Source: Marinithermofilum abyssi
Lineage (GTDB): Bacteria; Bacillota; Bacilli; Thermoactinomycetales; DSM-45169
Length of the DNA: 64,000 bases
Reading direction: 5' to 3'
NCBI RefSeq assembly: GCF_014641195.1
Contig: NZ_BMHQ01000003.1
Coordinates: forward strand, 248,001-312,000
Below, one piece after another: positions 54,343 to 62,300 of the stretch. The position numbers and the translations under genes are program-made. Numbering within the stretch: position 1 is the first letter of the stretch; each line of letters begins with the position of its first letter. The notes below the pieces were generated by a model. It made no database searches. It was not told where the DNA came from and saw nothing but the letters and a program-made list of their open reading frames with translations.

Positions 54343-55232
54343 CACACCCGCTCCTTTTCCCGCTCGTCGGTATAGTCGTACCAGCCTTTTCCCGTCTTCC
54401 GACCGAGGTGTCCGGCTTTCACTTTTTCCTCGACACACGCCGGCGGTTTATCGGCGGGGTCCCCGGTCTCCGCGTAACGCTGCTGCTGTACGTAATACCC
54501 GACATCGATCCCGGAGAGGTCCATGATCTGAAACGGACCCATCGGATGGTTCAGCGCCTTCCTGCAAACCGTGTCGATATCTTTAAAATCCGCGATTCCC
54601 TGTTCATAGAGCTTGACCGCTTCCGCGGTCAGAGCCCCCAGGATCCGGTTGGCCACAAACCCCGAAATCTCCTTGCGTAGCAATATGCCGGTACGGTTGA
54701 TTTTCTTGCATAAATCCAGGGCCACCTGGGCCGTCTCTTCGGAGGTCTGTTCGCTCATTACCACTTCGACGCAATCCATGACGAGGGCGGGATAGAAGAA
54801 ATGCATGTTGCAAACCTTTTCCGGACGCTGGGTGGTATCGGCGATCAGTGAATTGACAATGGTGGAGCTGTTCGTCGCCAGGATGGCGTGACGGGGAGCG
54901 ATTTCGTCCAGACGGGCAAAAACCTCCCGCTTGACCTCCAGCTTTTCCACAACGGCTTCAATCACGAAGTCGGCATCCGATGCGGCTTCCTCCAAACGGG
55001 TGGTGAAGGTTAATCGGTTAAAGGCTTTACCTTTGGCTTCAGCAGATAACTTTCCTTTGGAAACCCATCGATCCATCAGCTTTTCCAGTGTAGATTTTGC
55101 TCTTTGGAGAGATTCCTCATCGATGTCCTGTACCGTTGTGTTGTACCCTCCCAAAGCGCACAACATGGCAATTTGATGTCCCATGGAACCGCTGCCGACC
55201 ACACAGATGTTTTTTACATCGTCGATATGCAT
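54342..55232 (-). CDS. 3-hydroxyacyl-CoA dehydrogenase (hydroxybutyryl-CoA type)
   Basis: A 296-residue enzyme. NAD loop ICVVGSGSMGHQIAMLCALG, then FVIEAVVEKLEVKREVFARL, the catalytic His in VCNMHFFYPALVMDCVEVV, and the C-terminal NHPMGPFQIMDLSGIDVGYY with GRKTGKGWYDY. It oxidises L-3-hydroxyacyl-CoA with NAD. It sits between the hydratase and a destroyed thiolase gene, originally a three-enzyme beta-oxidation operon. Confidence 0.93.
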   Translation of the reverse strand: MHIDDVKNICVVGSGSMGHQIAMLCALGGYNTTVQDIDEESLQRAKSTLEKLMDRWVSKGKLSAEAKGKAFNRLTFTTRLEEAASDADFVIEAVVEKLEVKREVFARLDEIAPRHAILATNSSTIVNSLIADTTQRPEKVCNMHFFYPALVMDCVEVVMSEQTSEETAQVALDLCKKINRTGILLRKEISGFVANRILGALTAEAVKLYEQGIADFKDIDTVCRKALNHPMGPFQIMDLSGIDVGYYVQQQRYAETGDPADKPPACVEEKVKAGHLGRKTGKGWYDYTDEREKERV

Positions 55233-55268
55233 AATGAATCCATCCTTCCGTCATGATTGGTTTGTCTC

Positions 55269-55605
55269 TCATTCCCGTTCCAAAATCGTCGCGATCCCCT
55301 GGCCGCCCCTGATACAGGCCGTCAGCAAAGCATAGCGGGCCTAGATCCGCTTCAATTCGTATACCGCTTTGGTTCTTCGCAGCTGATCCCATATTTCTCC
55401 GCTAGATTTTCCGCGTTGATCCCCGACCCGCACTGCCGGTCCACCGTCAGTCGGGAATCTCCAAAGACAAGCCCGTCTTGAGAGCCGATAGACGAGCGAT
55501 ATTCCCTCCGCCGCTGAGAACATTCCAGGATGACATCATCGATCATTTCCGGCTTCAGGTTGGAACGTCGATCACTTCGGCGGCATAATAGAGGGGAGAA
55601 AGACG
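55269..55605 (-). pseudogene. Acetyl-CoA acyltransferase (thiolase), internally deleted
   Basis: Three pieces of a thiolase follow each other on the minus strand: RRSNLKPEMIDDVIL and LTVDRQCGSG from the N-terminal half, INAENLAEKYGIS from the middle, and RYALLTACIRGGQGIATILE at the natural C-terminus. The whole remnant is under 350 bases, against about 1,180 for an intact gene, with frame changes and stops between pieces. Its promoter and operator at 55629-55680 are intact. Confidence 0.85.
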
Positions 55606-55628
55606 GGTTTATGCGTCCATTTCAAAAA

Positions 55629-55680
55629 ATACTAACCGGTTGGTATTTTCATTTTTACCACTATATGTCAAACTATTCAA
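55629..55680 (-). promoter_or_regulatory. Promoter with ATACYAACCGGTTRGTAT operator (copy 2)
   Basis: On the minus strand TTGAAT (55675-55680) and TAAAAA (55652-55657) are 17 bases apart, followed after five bases by ATACCAACCGGTTAGTAT (55629-55646). It would drive the thiolase remnant and the dehydrogenase and hydratase genes. Confidence 0.75.
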
Positions 55681-55765
55681 ACGGACCTATGGTTATCGGC
55701 GCCAAACTAATCCCTTTTTTGTAAACCAGGCGGGGGAAGGTCCCGCCTGTAAATCCGACACGATC

Positions 55766-56551
55766 TCACCAAGCCGTCGCTCCGCCGTCCACCACCACGA
55801 CTTGCCCCGTCATGTAGGCGGCGGCAGGGGAAGCCAGGAACACGGCGATTCCCTTGATATCATCCGGCTGCCCAAACCGAGCCATTGGAATGTGGGAGAG
55901 CATCTTTTCCCCAAACTTCTCCAGGAGCGGCCGCGACATTTTGCTGGGAAACCAGCCGGGAGCGATAGCGTTCACTTGGATCCCGTAGCGGGCCCAGCTG
56001 GTTGCCAGATCCTTGGTCATGGTGATGACGGCCCCCTTGCTGGAATTGTAGCCGACGGTTTGCATGTATTCGGGGTGGCCGCCGACCAACCCGGCAACGG
56101 AGGCGATATTGATGATCCTTCCTCCCTTTCCCCGGGCGATCATTCGTTTCCCCGCCGCCTGAGACATCAAAAAGACCCCTTTTACGTTGACATCCATCAC
56201 CCGCTCGAACTTGTCAACGGGCATTTCCTCCGGCGGCGCTCCCCAGGTGGCCCCGCTGTTGTTGACAACGATGTCCACGCTGCCGAAGCTCTCCTCCGTT
56301 GTCGCCACCACCCGCTCCACGTCTTCGGGACGGGTGACATCGCAGGCGAGGGCGAGGGCTTCTCCCCCTTTGGCTTCGATCCCATCTTTCACCTGCTCGC
56401 AAGCCTCCAATTTCCGGGAACACAAAACCACCTTCGCCCCGGCCTCCGCCAGGGCTTCCGCCATATACTGACCCAACCCTCTCCCCCCTCCGGTGACAAT
56501 GGCCGTTTTTCCGTCCAGACGAAACAAATCCTGAATGTTCAATGAAACCAT
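55766..56551 (-). CDS. Short-chain dehydrogenase (beta-ketoacyl reductase-like)
   Basis: A 261-residue SDR: TGGGRGLGQYMAEALAEAGA, NNSGATWGAPPEEM, catalytic Ser in INIASVAG, Tyr-Lys in YNSSKGAVI, and C-terminal TGQVVVVDGGATAW. The about 12-residue leader before the Rossmann fold is typical of gluconate dehydrogenase/3-oxoacyl reductase relatives. Its place between the kinase-like gene and beta-oxidation genes parallels the oxidoreductase of levulinate-type pathways, which is suggestive only. Confidence 0.88.
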   Translation of the reverse strand: MVSLNIQDLFRLDGKTAIVTGGGRGLGQYMAEALAEAGAKVVLCSRKLEACEQVKDGIEAKGGEALALACDVTRPEDVERVVATTEESFGSVDIVVNNSGATWGAPPEEMPVDKFERVMDVNVKGVFLMSQAAGKRMIARGKGGRIINIASVAGLVGGHPEYMQTVGYNSSKGAVITMTKDLATSWARYGIQVNAIAPGWFPSKMSRPLLEKFGEKMLSHIPMARFGQPDDIKGIAVFLASPAAAYMTGQVVVVDGGATAW

Positions 56552-56565
56552 CCTTTCAGGGTTCG

Positions 56566-56783
56566 TTATCTTTCTCCCTCCAAAAAGAACAAGGACTCTA
56601 CTACTGAACTCCGCCCTCTTCCCCGAAAGACAACACAGCGTACCTCATCGCCTTCCGTAGCCCGGTTAACCGCCTCATATACTTCCTCATGTATCTGCTC
56701 GTTGAAGGCGTTCACCGATTCGGCCGGTTCAAGGGGATCGTGGCTTTTCCTTCCCGTTGTTCACAACAGATCGTTTCTAACAT
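56566..56783 (-). pseudogene. Second enoyl-CoA hydratase, N-terminal remnant
   Basis: ATG 56783 after GGGGG begins MLETICCEQREGKATIPLNR, then the frame shifts. The other frame gives ESVNAFNEQIHEEVYEAVNR and EGDEVRCVVFRGRGR, the crotonase-family N-terminal third. Nothing of the oxyanion-hole region remains. This is a frameshifted and truncated paralogue of the hydratase at 53563-54342. Confidence 0.75.
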
Positions 56784-56829
56784 CCTCATCCCCCATGTTT
56801 CCGTCTGCATCCTATCTTAAGCCCGATCC

Positions 56830-57903
56830 CTAAACCCGTCCCATTAAGGTACAATCGGCGGCATACCGGATGAGGCCCCGTACGCGTCCGCCGAAGGAGG
56901 CGAAGCGGGGGTCCCGGGTTTGCCCCTTTTTCCAGCGGGCGTAAATCTGCTGGACAATCACCGCTAACTTGAAATAGGCAAAGGTCATGTAAAAGTGCAT
57001 CGATGATAAGTCCCGGCCGCTCCTGACTGCGTACATCTCCATAAATCGCTCCCTGGAGATAAAGCCGGACCTTTTGGTCACCGAGGGCAGAATATCCCGC
57101 AATTCCTCCGGGTCATCCGAGTGGACCCAGTAACTCAGAGTAACGGCCAGGTCAAAGAGAGGATCCCCGATGGTCGTCATCTCCCAATCCACAACGGCGA
57201 CCGGCGAGCACAGATCAGCCGGGTCCAACAACATATTGTTCAACTTGAAATCGTTGTGAATGATGGTCGGAGCCGGACTCGCAGGGATATGTTCCGCCAG
57301 CCAGCGGGTCAAGGGTTCCACTTGGGGAATGTCATCGGTTTTCGCCTTGTCATAGCGATGGACCCAACCTCTCACCTGCCGTTCCAAAAAACCCTCCGGA
57401 CGGCCGAATGATTCCAGTCCAGCTTCTCTCCAGTCGAGAGCGTGCAATCGAACCAGAGTCTCCACCATCGTCTCCGATAGGCGTCGACAGAAATCCTCCG
57501 TCACATCGACACCGGCTGGAAATTCCCCGTCCAATACCACTCCTTTTCTCCGTTCCATCACATAGAAAGTAGAACCCAGCACCCCGGGATCGGTGCAGAG
57601 AAGATAGGGCTTGGGTGCCAGGGGGTAGACGGGGTGCAGCTTCTCCAACAAAGTTGCCTCCCGCTCCATATCGTGGGCTTTGGGAGGCAGAGGTCCCAAC
57701 GGCGGGCGGCGCAGCACCGCTTCCCAGTCCCCGACCCGGATGAGATAGGTCAGGTTGGAGGCCCCGGAGGGAAACTGGCGCACCTCCAACGGCCCCTCCG
57801 GCAGGTCCTCCAGCTGCTCCCGAAGGTAGCGGGACAACCGCTCCCGGTCAAAATCTTCCCCGGGGCGCACGGGGATCGTCTCGGTTCCCTTTTGCTTGGA
57901 CAT
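56830..57903 (-). CDS. APH-type phosphotransferase (LvaA/ACAD10-11 kinase-domain-like)
   Basis: A 357-residue kinase of the APH fold. GASNLTYLIRVGDWEAVLRR is the nucleotide loop and strand, IIHNDFKLNNMLLD is the catalytic HxDxxxxN loop, and VVDWEMTTIGDPLFDLAVTL is the metal-binding Asp region. Relatives are the kinase domain of ACAD10/11 and LvaA of Pseudomonas, which phosphorylate 4-hydroxyacyl-CoA. An acyl-CoA dehydrogenase and ligase follow in the same cluster, supporting that reading over antibiotic resistance. ATG 57903 follows GAGGTGAG. Confidence 0.85.
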   Translation of the reverse strand: MSKQKGTETIPVRPGEDFDRERLSRYLREQLEDLPEGPLEVRQFPSGASNLTYLIRVGDWEAVLRRPPLGPLPPKAHDMEREATLLEKLHPVYPLAPKPYLLCTDPGVLGSTFYVMERRKGVVLDGEFPAGVDVTEDFCRRLSETMVETLVRLHALDWREAGLESFGRPEGFLERQVRGWVHRYDKAKTDDIPQVEPLTRWLAEHIPASPAPTIIHNDFKLNNMLLDPADLCSPVAVVDWEMTTIGDPLFDLAVTLSYWVHSDDPEELRDILPSVTKRSGFISRERFMEMYAVRSGRDLSSMHFYMTFAYFKLAVIVQQIYARWKKGQTRDPRFASFGGRVRGLIRYAADCTLMGRV

Positions 57904-58104
57904 GGGCAACTCACCTCGCATCAACGATTTCATCTGTTAACAAAGTCCTTTCGTCCACGGACGAATCTTAAGCCTCGCTTTGGTCGTTTCGCAATCAACG
58001 TTCAGAGACGTTGTTCGTGTTGATCTCAAAGGACAACATTAGTCCCTCGCCTGCAAATCGTCCCCTCCTCTCTCCCATCAAACTCGGTTTGGATCGTTTT
58101 CCTC

Positions 58105-58848
58105 TCACGGTTCGGTCCGGGGATGGGGACGGAGAGGCTGCAACTTCCCGTCCCTCACCTCGACCAGCGAGTCGCTCGCCCCGATTTCCCCTACGTAGCG
58201 AAGGAGGTCGGCTTTCCCGTTTTTGATGAACCAACGGCCCACCCGAGCCTCCTTGAGAATATCCTCGGTCTTTTGCTTTTGTGTCCGGCCGAACTCCCGC
58301 ACCAGCCAAGCCGCGTCGTTCAGCTTCCAGCCCCTGGTGTCCATCCGGGACAGAATCGCGGCGGCGCACAAGGTATCTTCCAGGGAGATATGCCCTTTGG
58401 ACCCCGCGCAGATCAAATAAATGTCGCCGGAGTCCGCGGCCCGGAGATATCGGGCCACCGACGGCGCGTTGCGCAGGCAGGCGAGGAGAAGCCGGGATGC
58501 CGAGCGGGCTTTCGCGACGGCCCGGGTGCCATTGGTGCTCAAAAAGACGACATCCTTTCCCGCCACTTTTTCCGGGCTGAATTCATCGGGAAACGGACCA
58601 CAATCGAAGCCGTCGATCAACAGCCCGTCCTCTTCTCCCCCTGTTAATACCAAGGACGAAGCCAAAGACTCCCGCAGTCTGATGGCCTCCTCCATACTCC
58701 CCGCCGGAAACACGCGGCGGGCCCCGCCTTCCACAATGGCGTGAAGGGTGGTGGTAGCCAGCAGGACATCGATGACCACGGCCGTGCTCCTGGACAACGC
58801 TTCCGAGTCAATCTCCTCTTTTCGCATCAAGACCACCAGTTTTTTCAT
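58105..58848 (-). CDS. 2-phosphosulfolactate phosphatase (ComB/YitC family)
   Basis: A 247-residue ComB-family protein: STAVVIDVLLATTTLHAIVE near residue 21, FDCGPFPDEFSPEKVAGKDV, LSTNGTRAVAKA and CAGSKGHISLEDTLCAAAIL. ComB removes phosphate from 2-phosphosulfolactate on the way to coenzyme M in archaea and to sulfolactate in Bacillus spores (YitC). It interrupts the acyl-CoA gene cluster with no other sulfolactate gene near. A 23-base palindrome lies just upstream of its start at 58848. Confidence 0.88.
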   Translation of the reverse strand: MKKLVVLMRKEEIDSEALSRSTAVVIDVLLATTTLHAIVEGGARRVFPAGSMEEAIRLRESLASSLVLTGGEEDGLLIDGFDCGPFPDEFSPEKVAGKDVVFLSTNGTRAVAKARSASRLLLACLRNAPSVARYLRAADSGDIYLICAGSKGHISLEDTLCAAAILSRMDTRGWKLNDAAWLVREFGRTQKQKTEDILKEARVGRWFIKNGKADLLRYVGEIGASDSLVEVRDGKLQPLRPHPRTEP

Positions 58849-58875
58849 CTTCCACCATTCATCTCCCGATCCGCT

Positions 58876-58898
58876 GGTACTGGTTTTAAACCAGTACC
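58876..58898. promoter_or_regulatory. 23-base palindrome upstream of comB
   Basis: GGTACTGGTTT and AAACCAGTACC flank a single central base, a perfect 11-bp inverted repeat 28 bases from the comB start. It may be an operator; a one-base loop cannot fold as a normal terminator. Confidence 0.55.
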
Positions 58899-59120
58899 CC
58901 ATCTGATAAAAATGGTTCTGTTTTTCTTAATAATCGATGTTTTGAAGGAATTGTCACGGGAGCGGTCGGGGGGGTCTTTCGTCTTCGGTCCATGCAAAGA
59001 CAAGACCTCCAACGGAAGAACCACCCCTGTGCCCCCTAAGGAAAAACAAGGAAGGTTTTTAGAAGGGGCACTAGCTTTTCCCCTCCGGAGCCGGTCTCTT
59101 CCCGTTCCCTGAAAAAACCA

Positions 59121-60353
59121 TCACCTGTCTGCGAAGATCCTTTCCCTCCCGGTCTCGCCGGCCAACTCCAGTTTGGCGATGGAACGGCGATGAACTTCGT
59201 CGGGGCCGTCGGCGAGGCGGAGGGTGCGCGCGCCGGCCCACATGGAAGCCAAGGGGAAATCCTCACTCACTCCCCCACCTCCGTGGGCTTGGATCGCCCG
59301 GTCGATCACGCGCAGAGCCATGTTGGGAGCGACCACTTTGATCATCGCAATTTCCTTCTTGGCGACTTTGTTCCCCACCGTATCCATCATGTAAGCCGCT
59401 TTCAACGTCAACAGGCGGGCTTGCTCGATCTCGATCCGGGAATCGGCGATCCACTCCCGGATCACCCCTTGCTCGGACAAAGGCTTGCCAAAGGCGACCC
59501 GTTCCTTAACGCGGCTGATCATCAATTCCAACGCCCGCTCCGCCGCGCCAATCAGACGCATGCAGTGATGAATCCGTCCAGGTCCCAGGCGCCCCTGTGC
59601 GATGGCAAAGCCTTTCCCTTCCCCCCAAATGATGTTGGACTTGGGCACGCGAACCTGATCGAACATGATTTCCGCGTGGCCATGGGGGGCATCGTCATAG
59701 CCGAATACCGGAAGCATCCGCTCGACGTGGACCCGGGGTGTATCCAGTGGAACGAGAATCATCGAGTGCTGGGCGTGCCTGGGCGCATCCGGATTGCTTT
59801 TTCCCATGACGATCGCCACTTTGCACCGTGGATCCCCCGCTCCGGAGGACCACCACTTGCGACCGTGGACGACGTATTCGTCCCCGTCAGGCGTGATGGT
59901 CGCCTCCATGTTGGTCGCGTCGGAAGAAGCGACATCCGGTTCCGTCATGGAAAAACAGGAGCGGATCTCTCCCTCGAGCAGGGGTTTCAGCCATCGTTCT
60001 TTCTGCTCTTCCGTTCCGTACCGTTCCAACACCTCCATATTCCCCGTATCCGGAGCGGAACAGTTGAACACCTCGGGTGCGATGGGGGATCGGCCCATGA
60101 TTTCACAAAGGGGGGCGTACTCCAGGTTGGTCAACCCGCCGCCCCGTTCGCTGTCCGGCAGAAACAGGTTCCAAAGCCCTGCTTGTTTCGCCTTCGCCTT
60201 CATCTCCTCCATCACCGGTGGAATCGACCACCGATCCGTCCCCTCCTGCAACTGCTGCGCATAGACGCTTTCGTTGGGGTACACGACCTCCTCCATAAAC
60301 GACAACAATTTCTCCCGCAGCTCTTTCACTTTCTCCGAGTATTCAAAATTCAT
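59121..60353 (-). CDS. Acyl-CoA dehydrogenase (ACAD11-like)
   Basis: A 410-residue flavoprotein. [20 protein letters not shown] is the FAD-binding motif near residue 135, followed by [20 protein letters not shown]. The C-terminal [20 protein letters not shown] and [18 protein letters not shown] match the ACAD10/11 subgroup, with HR in place of the usual QR after DEV. Proteins of this subgroup pair with an APH-type kinase and act on 4-phospho- or 4-hydroxyacyl-CoA. The kinase gene lies two genes downstream. ATG 60353 follows AAGGGGTGG. Confidence 0.9.
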   Translation of the reverse strand: MNFEYSEKVKELREKLLSFMEEVVYPNESVYAQQLQEGTDRWSIPPVMEEMKAKAKQAGLWNLFLPDSERGGGLTNLEYAPLCEIMGRSPIAPEVFNCSAPDTGNMEVLERYGTEEQKERWLKPLLEGEIRSCFSMTEPDVASSDATNMEATITPDGDEYVVHGRKWWSSGAGDPRCKVAIVMGKSNPDAPRHAQHSMILVPLDTPRVHVERMLPVFGYDDAPHGHAEIMFDQVRVPKSNIIWGEGKGFAIAQGRLGPGRIHHCMRLIGAAERALELMISRVKERVAFGKPLSEQGVIREWIADSRIEIEQARLLTLKAAYMMDTVGNKVAKKEIAMIKVVAPNMALRVIDRAIQAHGGGGVSEDFPLASMWAGARTLRLADGPDEVHRRSIAKLELAGETGRERIFADR

Positions 60354-60369
60354 GAGAACCACCCCTTCA

Positions 60370-62058
60370 TTAGCGCATCTTTTCAGCCCGTTTCCGGTTA
60401 CGCCGCTCTTCGTCCTGCAGCTTGCGCCACAGGATTTTTCCGCTCCCCGTCATCGGAAGCTGATCGATAAACTGGACGATCCGCGGATATTTGTAGGCCG
60501 CCATCCGCTCCTTCGACCACCGGATGATCTCCTCTTCGCTGACCTTGCCATGTTCCGATGACTTCAAGACGATAAACGCCTTGACCGTTTCACCCCGCCG
60601 ATCATCGGGTACACCGATCACACATGCGTGCTTGACAGCCGGGTGCTGATACAACAAGCTCTCCACTTCCGTCGGCCACACCTTCATCCCCGACGCGTTG
60701 ATCATTCGTTTGAGCCGGTCCACGATGAAAAAATATCCCTCTTCGTCCACTCTCGCGATGTCCCCCGTTCGGAAAAAGGGATCCCCGTCGTCGAGGTTTA
60801 CAAAGGCTTCCTCCGTCTCGGACCGTCGGTTCCAGTATCCTTTGAAAACCTGCGGGCCGCGAACCAGGAGTTCCCCTTCCTCCCCGGGCCCCAGCCGTTG
60901 CAAAGTATCCGGATTCACCACGCAGGCGTCCACGTCAAAGGATGGGATGCCCAGACATTGCAGCTTGGGTCGGTGAACGGGATTGATATGGGTTTGGGAC
61001 ATCGTTTCGCTCAAACCGTACCCTTCCACAAAGCGCAATCCCGTCCGCCGGTAGAGCTCCTCTCCCACCGCTTCAGGCAGAGGCGCACCTCCTCCCCCGA
61101 CAAACTGGAGGGATCCGCACTCATCCTGCGCCAAGTCGGGATTAGCCAGAAAATCGACCACCATCGTGCTAATCCCGGTCCAATGGGTGCATCGGTGGGT
61201 TTGGATCAGCTCTGCGGCGGTATCCCGGTCCCAACGGGTCATCAATACCATGCTACCCCCGGTAAAAATCGGCGCGTTCATACTGTGCTGCATCCCCGTG
61301 ACGTGAAACAGGGGCAAGGTAGTCAAGGCCACGGTATTGGGGGTGAGATTCACCCATGTAGAGGCACCCACCAATGTTGCCTGCACGGTGTAGTGGGTGT
61401 GCAGGCAACCCTTTGGTCTGCCCGTCGTTCCCGAGGTATAGGGCAGCACCGCCAGATCATCAGACCGAGCGTTGTGAGGGCCCGGCAAATTCCCGGAGGT
61501 AAGGGCTTCTGACCAAAGGGTGACACCGTCATCCCTGATCGCAACGCGAGGAGCGACTACTTCCTTCGGCGGCTGAACGACGGGAGAAGAAGGAAGGTAG
61601 TCCGAATAGGCGGCAACGATGATGTGATTCAGCGAACCGCTTCCGTTCAAGGGTGCTATCCGGTCGTACAGCTCCTGGCCGACAATCGCGGCCTTCGGCT
61701 CGCAATCCTTGATGTAAAAGGCGAGCTCCTCCGTCACGTTCATCGGGTTCAACGGAACCACAACCGCGTCCGCCCGCAAGATCGCATAAAAAGAGAGGAT
61801 AAACTGAGGGGAATTTTGTAAAAACAGCAAAACCCGATCCCCTTTGGACACATGGAGCTTACGCTGCAGAAAACCGGCCAATGCCTCCGCTTCCTCCAGC
61901 AAAAGCTGATATGACAAGGGCTGTCCATAGTAATAGATTGCCGTACGGTCCGGATACCTCCGTGCCGACACGGCCAGGTTATCCCAGACCGTCGTCCGGG
62001 GGATATCCAATGTGACAGGCATCCGGTCCGGCCAAAAATCAAAATGACGATCAGTCAT
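60370..62058 (-). CDS. AMP-dependent acyl-CoA synthetase 2
   Basis: A 562-residue ANL ligase: [20 protein letters not shown] near residue 212, [80 protein letters not shown], and the C-terminal Lys in [11 protein letters not shown]. The length and GMKVWPTE stretch fit medium- or long-chain acyl-CoA ligases. As first gene of a run with the acyl-CoA dehydrogenase, behind an ATACYAACC-type promoter, it probably activates the starting acid. Confidence 0.9.
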   Translation of the reverse strand: MTDRHFDFWPDRMPVTLDIPRTTVWDNLAVSARRYPDRTAIYYYGQPLSYQLLLEEAEALAGFLQRKLHVSKGDRVLLFLQNSPQFILSFYAILRADAVVVPLNPMNVTEELAFYIKDCEPKAAIVGQELYDRIAPLNGSGSLNHIIVAAYSDYLPSSPVVQPPKEVVAPRVAIRDDGVTLWSEALTSGNLPGPHNARSDDLAVLPYTSGTTGRPKGCLHTHYTVQATLVGASTWVNLTPNTVALTTLPLFHVTGMQHSMNAPIFTGGSMVLMTRWDRDTAAELIQTHRCTHWTGISTMVVDFLANPDLAQDECGSLQFVGGGGAPLPEAVGEELYRRTGLRFVEGYGLSETMSQTHINPVHRPKLQCLGIPSFDVDACVVNPDTLQRLGPGEEGELLVRGPQVFKGYWNRRSETEEAFVNLDDGDPFFRTGDIARVDEEGYFFIVDRLKRMINASGMKVWPTEVESLLYQHPAVKHACVIGVPDDRRGETVKAFIVLKSSEHGKVSEEEIIRWSKERMAAYKYPRIVQFIDQLPMTGSGKILWRKLQDEERRNRKRAEKMR

Positions 62059-62213
62059 CACAATCCCCCCAAAACCGTTTCGTGCTATTTAACTTGTTAA
62101 CTCGAAATTCACCGATCATCATAAGAACACATACCACCCAATAGGGAACATGAAGGCCCATCACCCGTCCAAGTCGGAAAAGTTTGCATAGGTTTCGTCT
62201 TCATTTTCGGGAT

Positions 62214-62264
62214 ATACCAACCGGTTAGTATGTTCATTTTAGCATGATATGTATGACTATTCAA
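62214..62264 (-). promoter_or_regulatory. Promoter with ATACYAACCGGTTRGTAT operator (copy 3)
   Basis: On the minus strand TTGAAT (62259-62264) and TAAAAT (62236-62241) are 17 bases apart, followed after four bases by ATACTAACCGGTTGGTAT (62214-62231). It lies between the sigma-54 activator gene and acyl-CoA synthetase 2. Confidence 0.78.
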
Positions 62265-62300
62265 ATTACTTTTACACAAAGTTGTTTCCTCTATATACAT

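Noticed and set aside
55640-56545. 301-codon plus-strand ORF
   Set aside because: Antisense to the SDR gene, with His/Arg/Pro-rich shadow composition and no start signal.
56830-57903. Aminoglycoside resistance kinase
   Set aside because: The APH motifs fit, but linkage to acyl-CoA dehydrogenase, ligase and SDR genes and the overall sequence style point to an acyl-CoA-linked kinase.
59190-60470. 426-codon plus-strand ORF, the longest on that strand in its area
   Set aside because: It lies antisense to the clearly conserved acyl-CoA dehydrogenase; the high G+C content of third positions opens the opposite frame.
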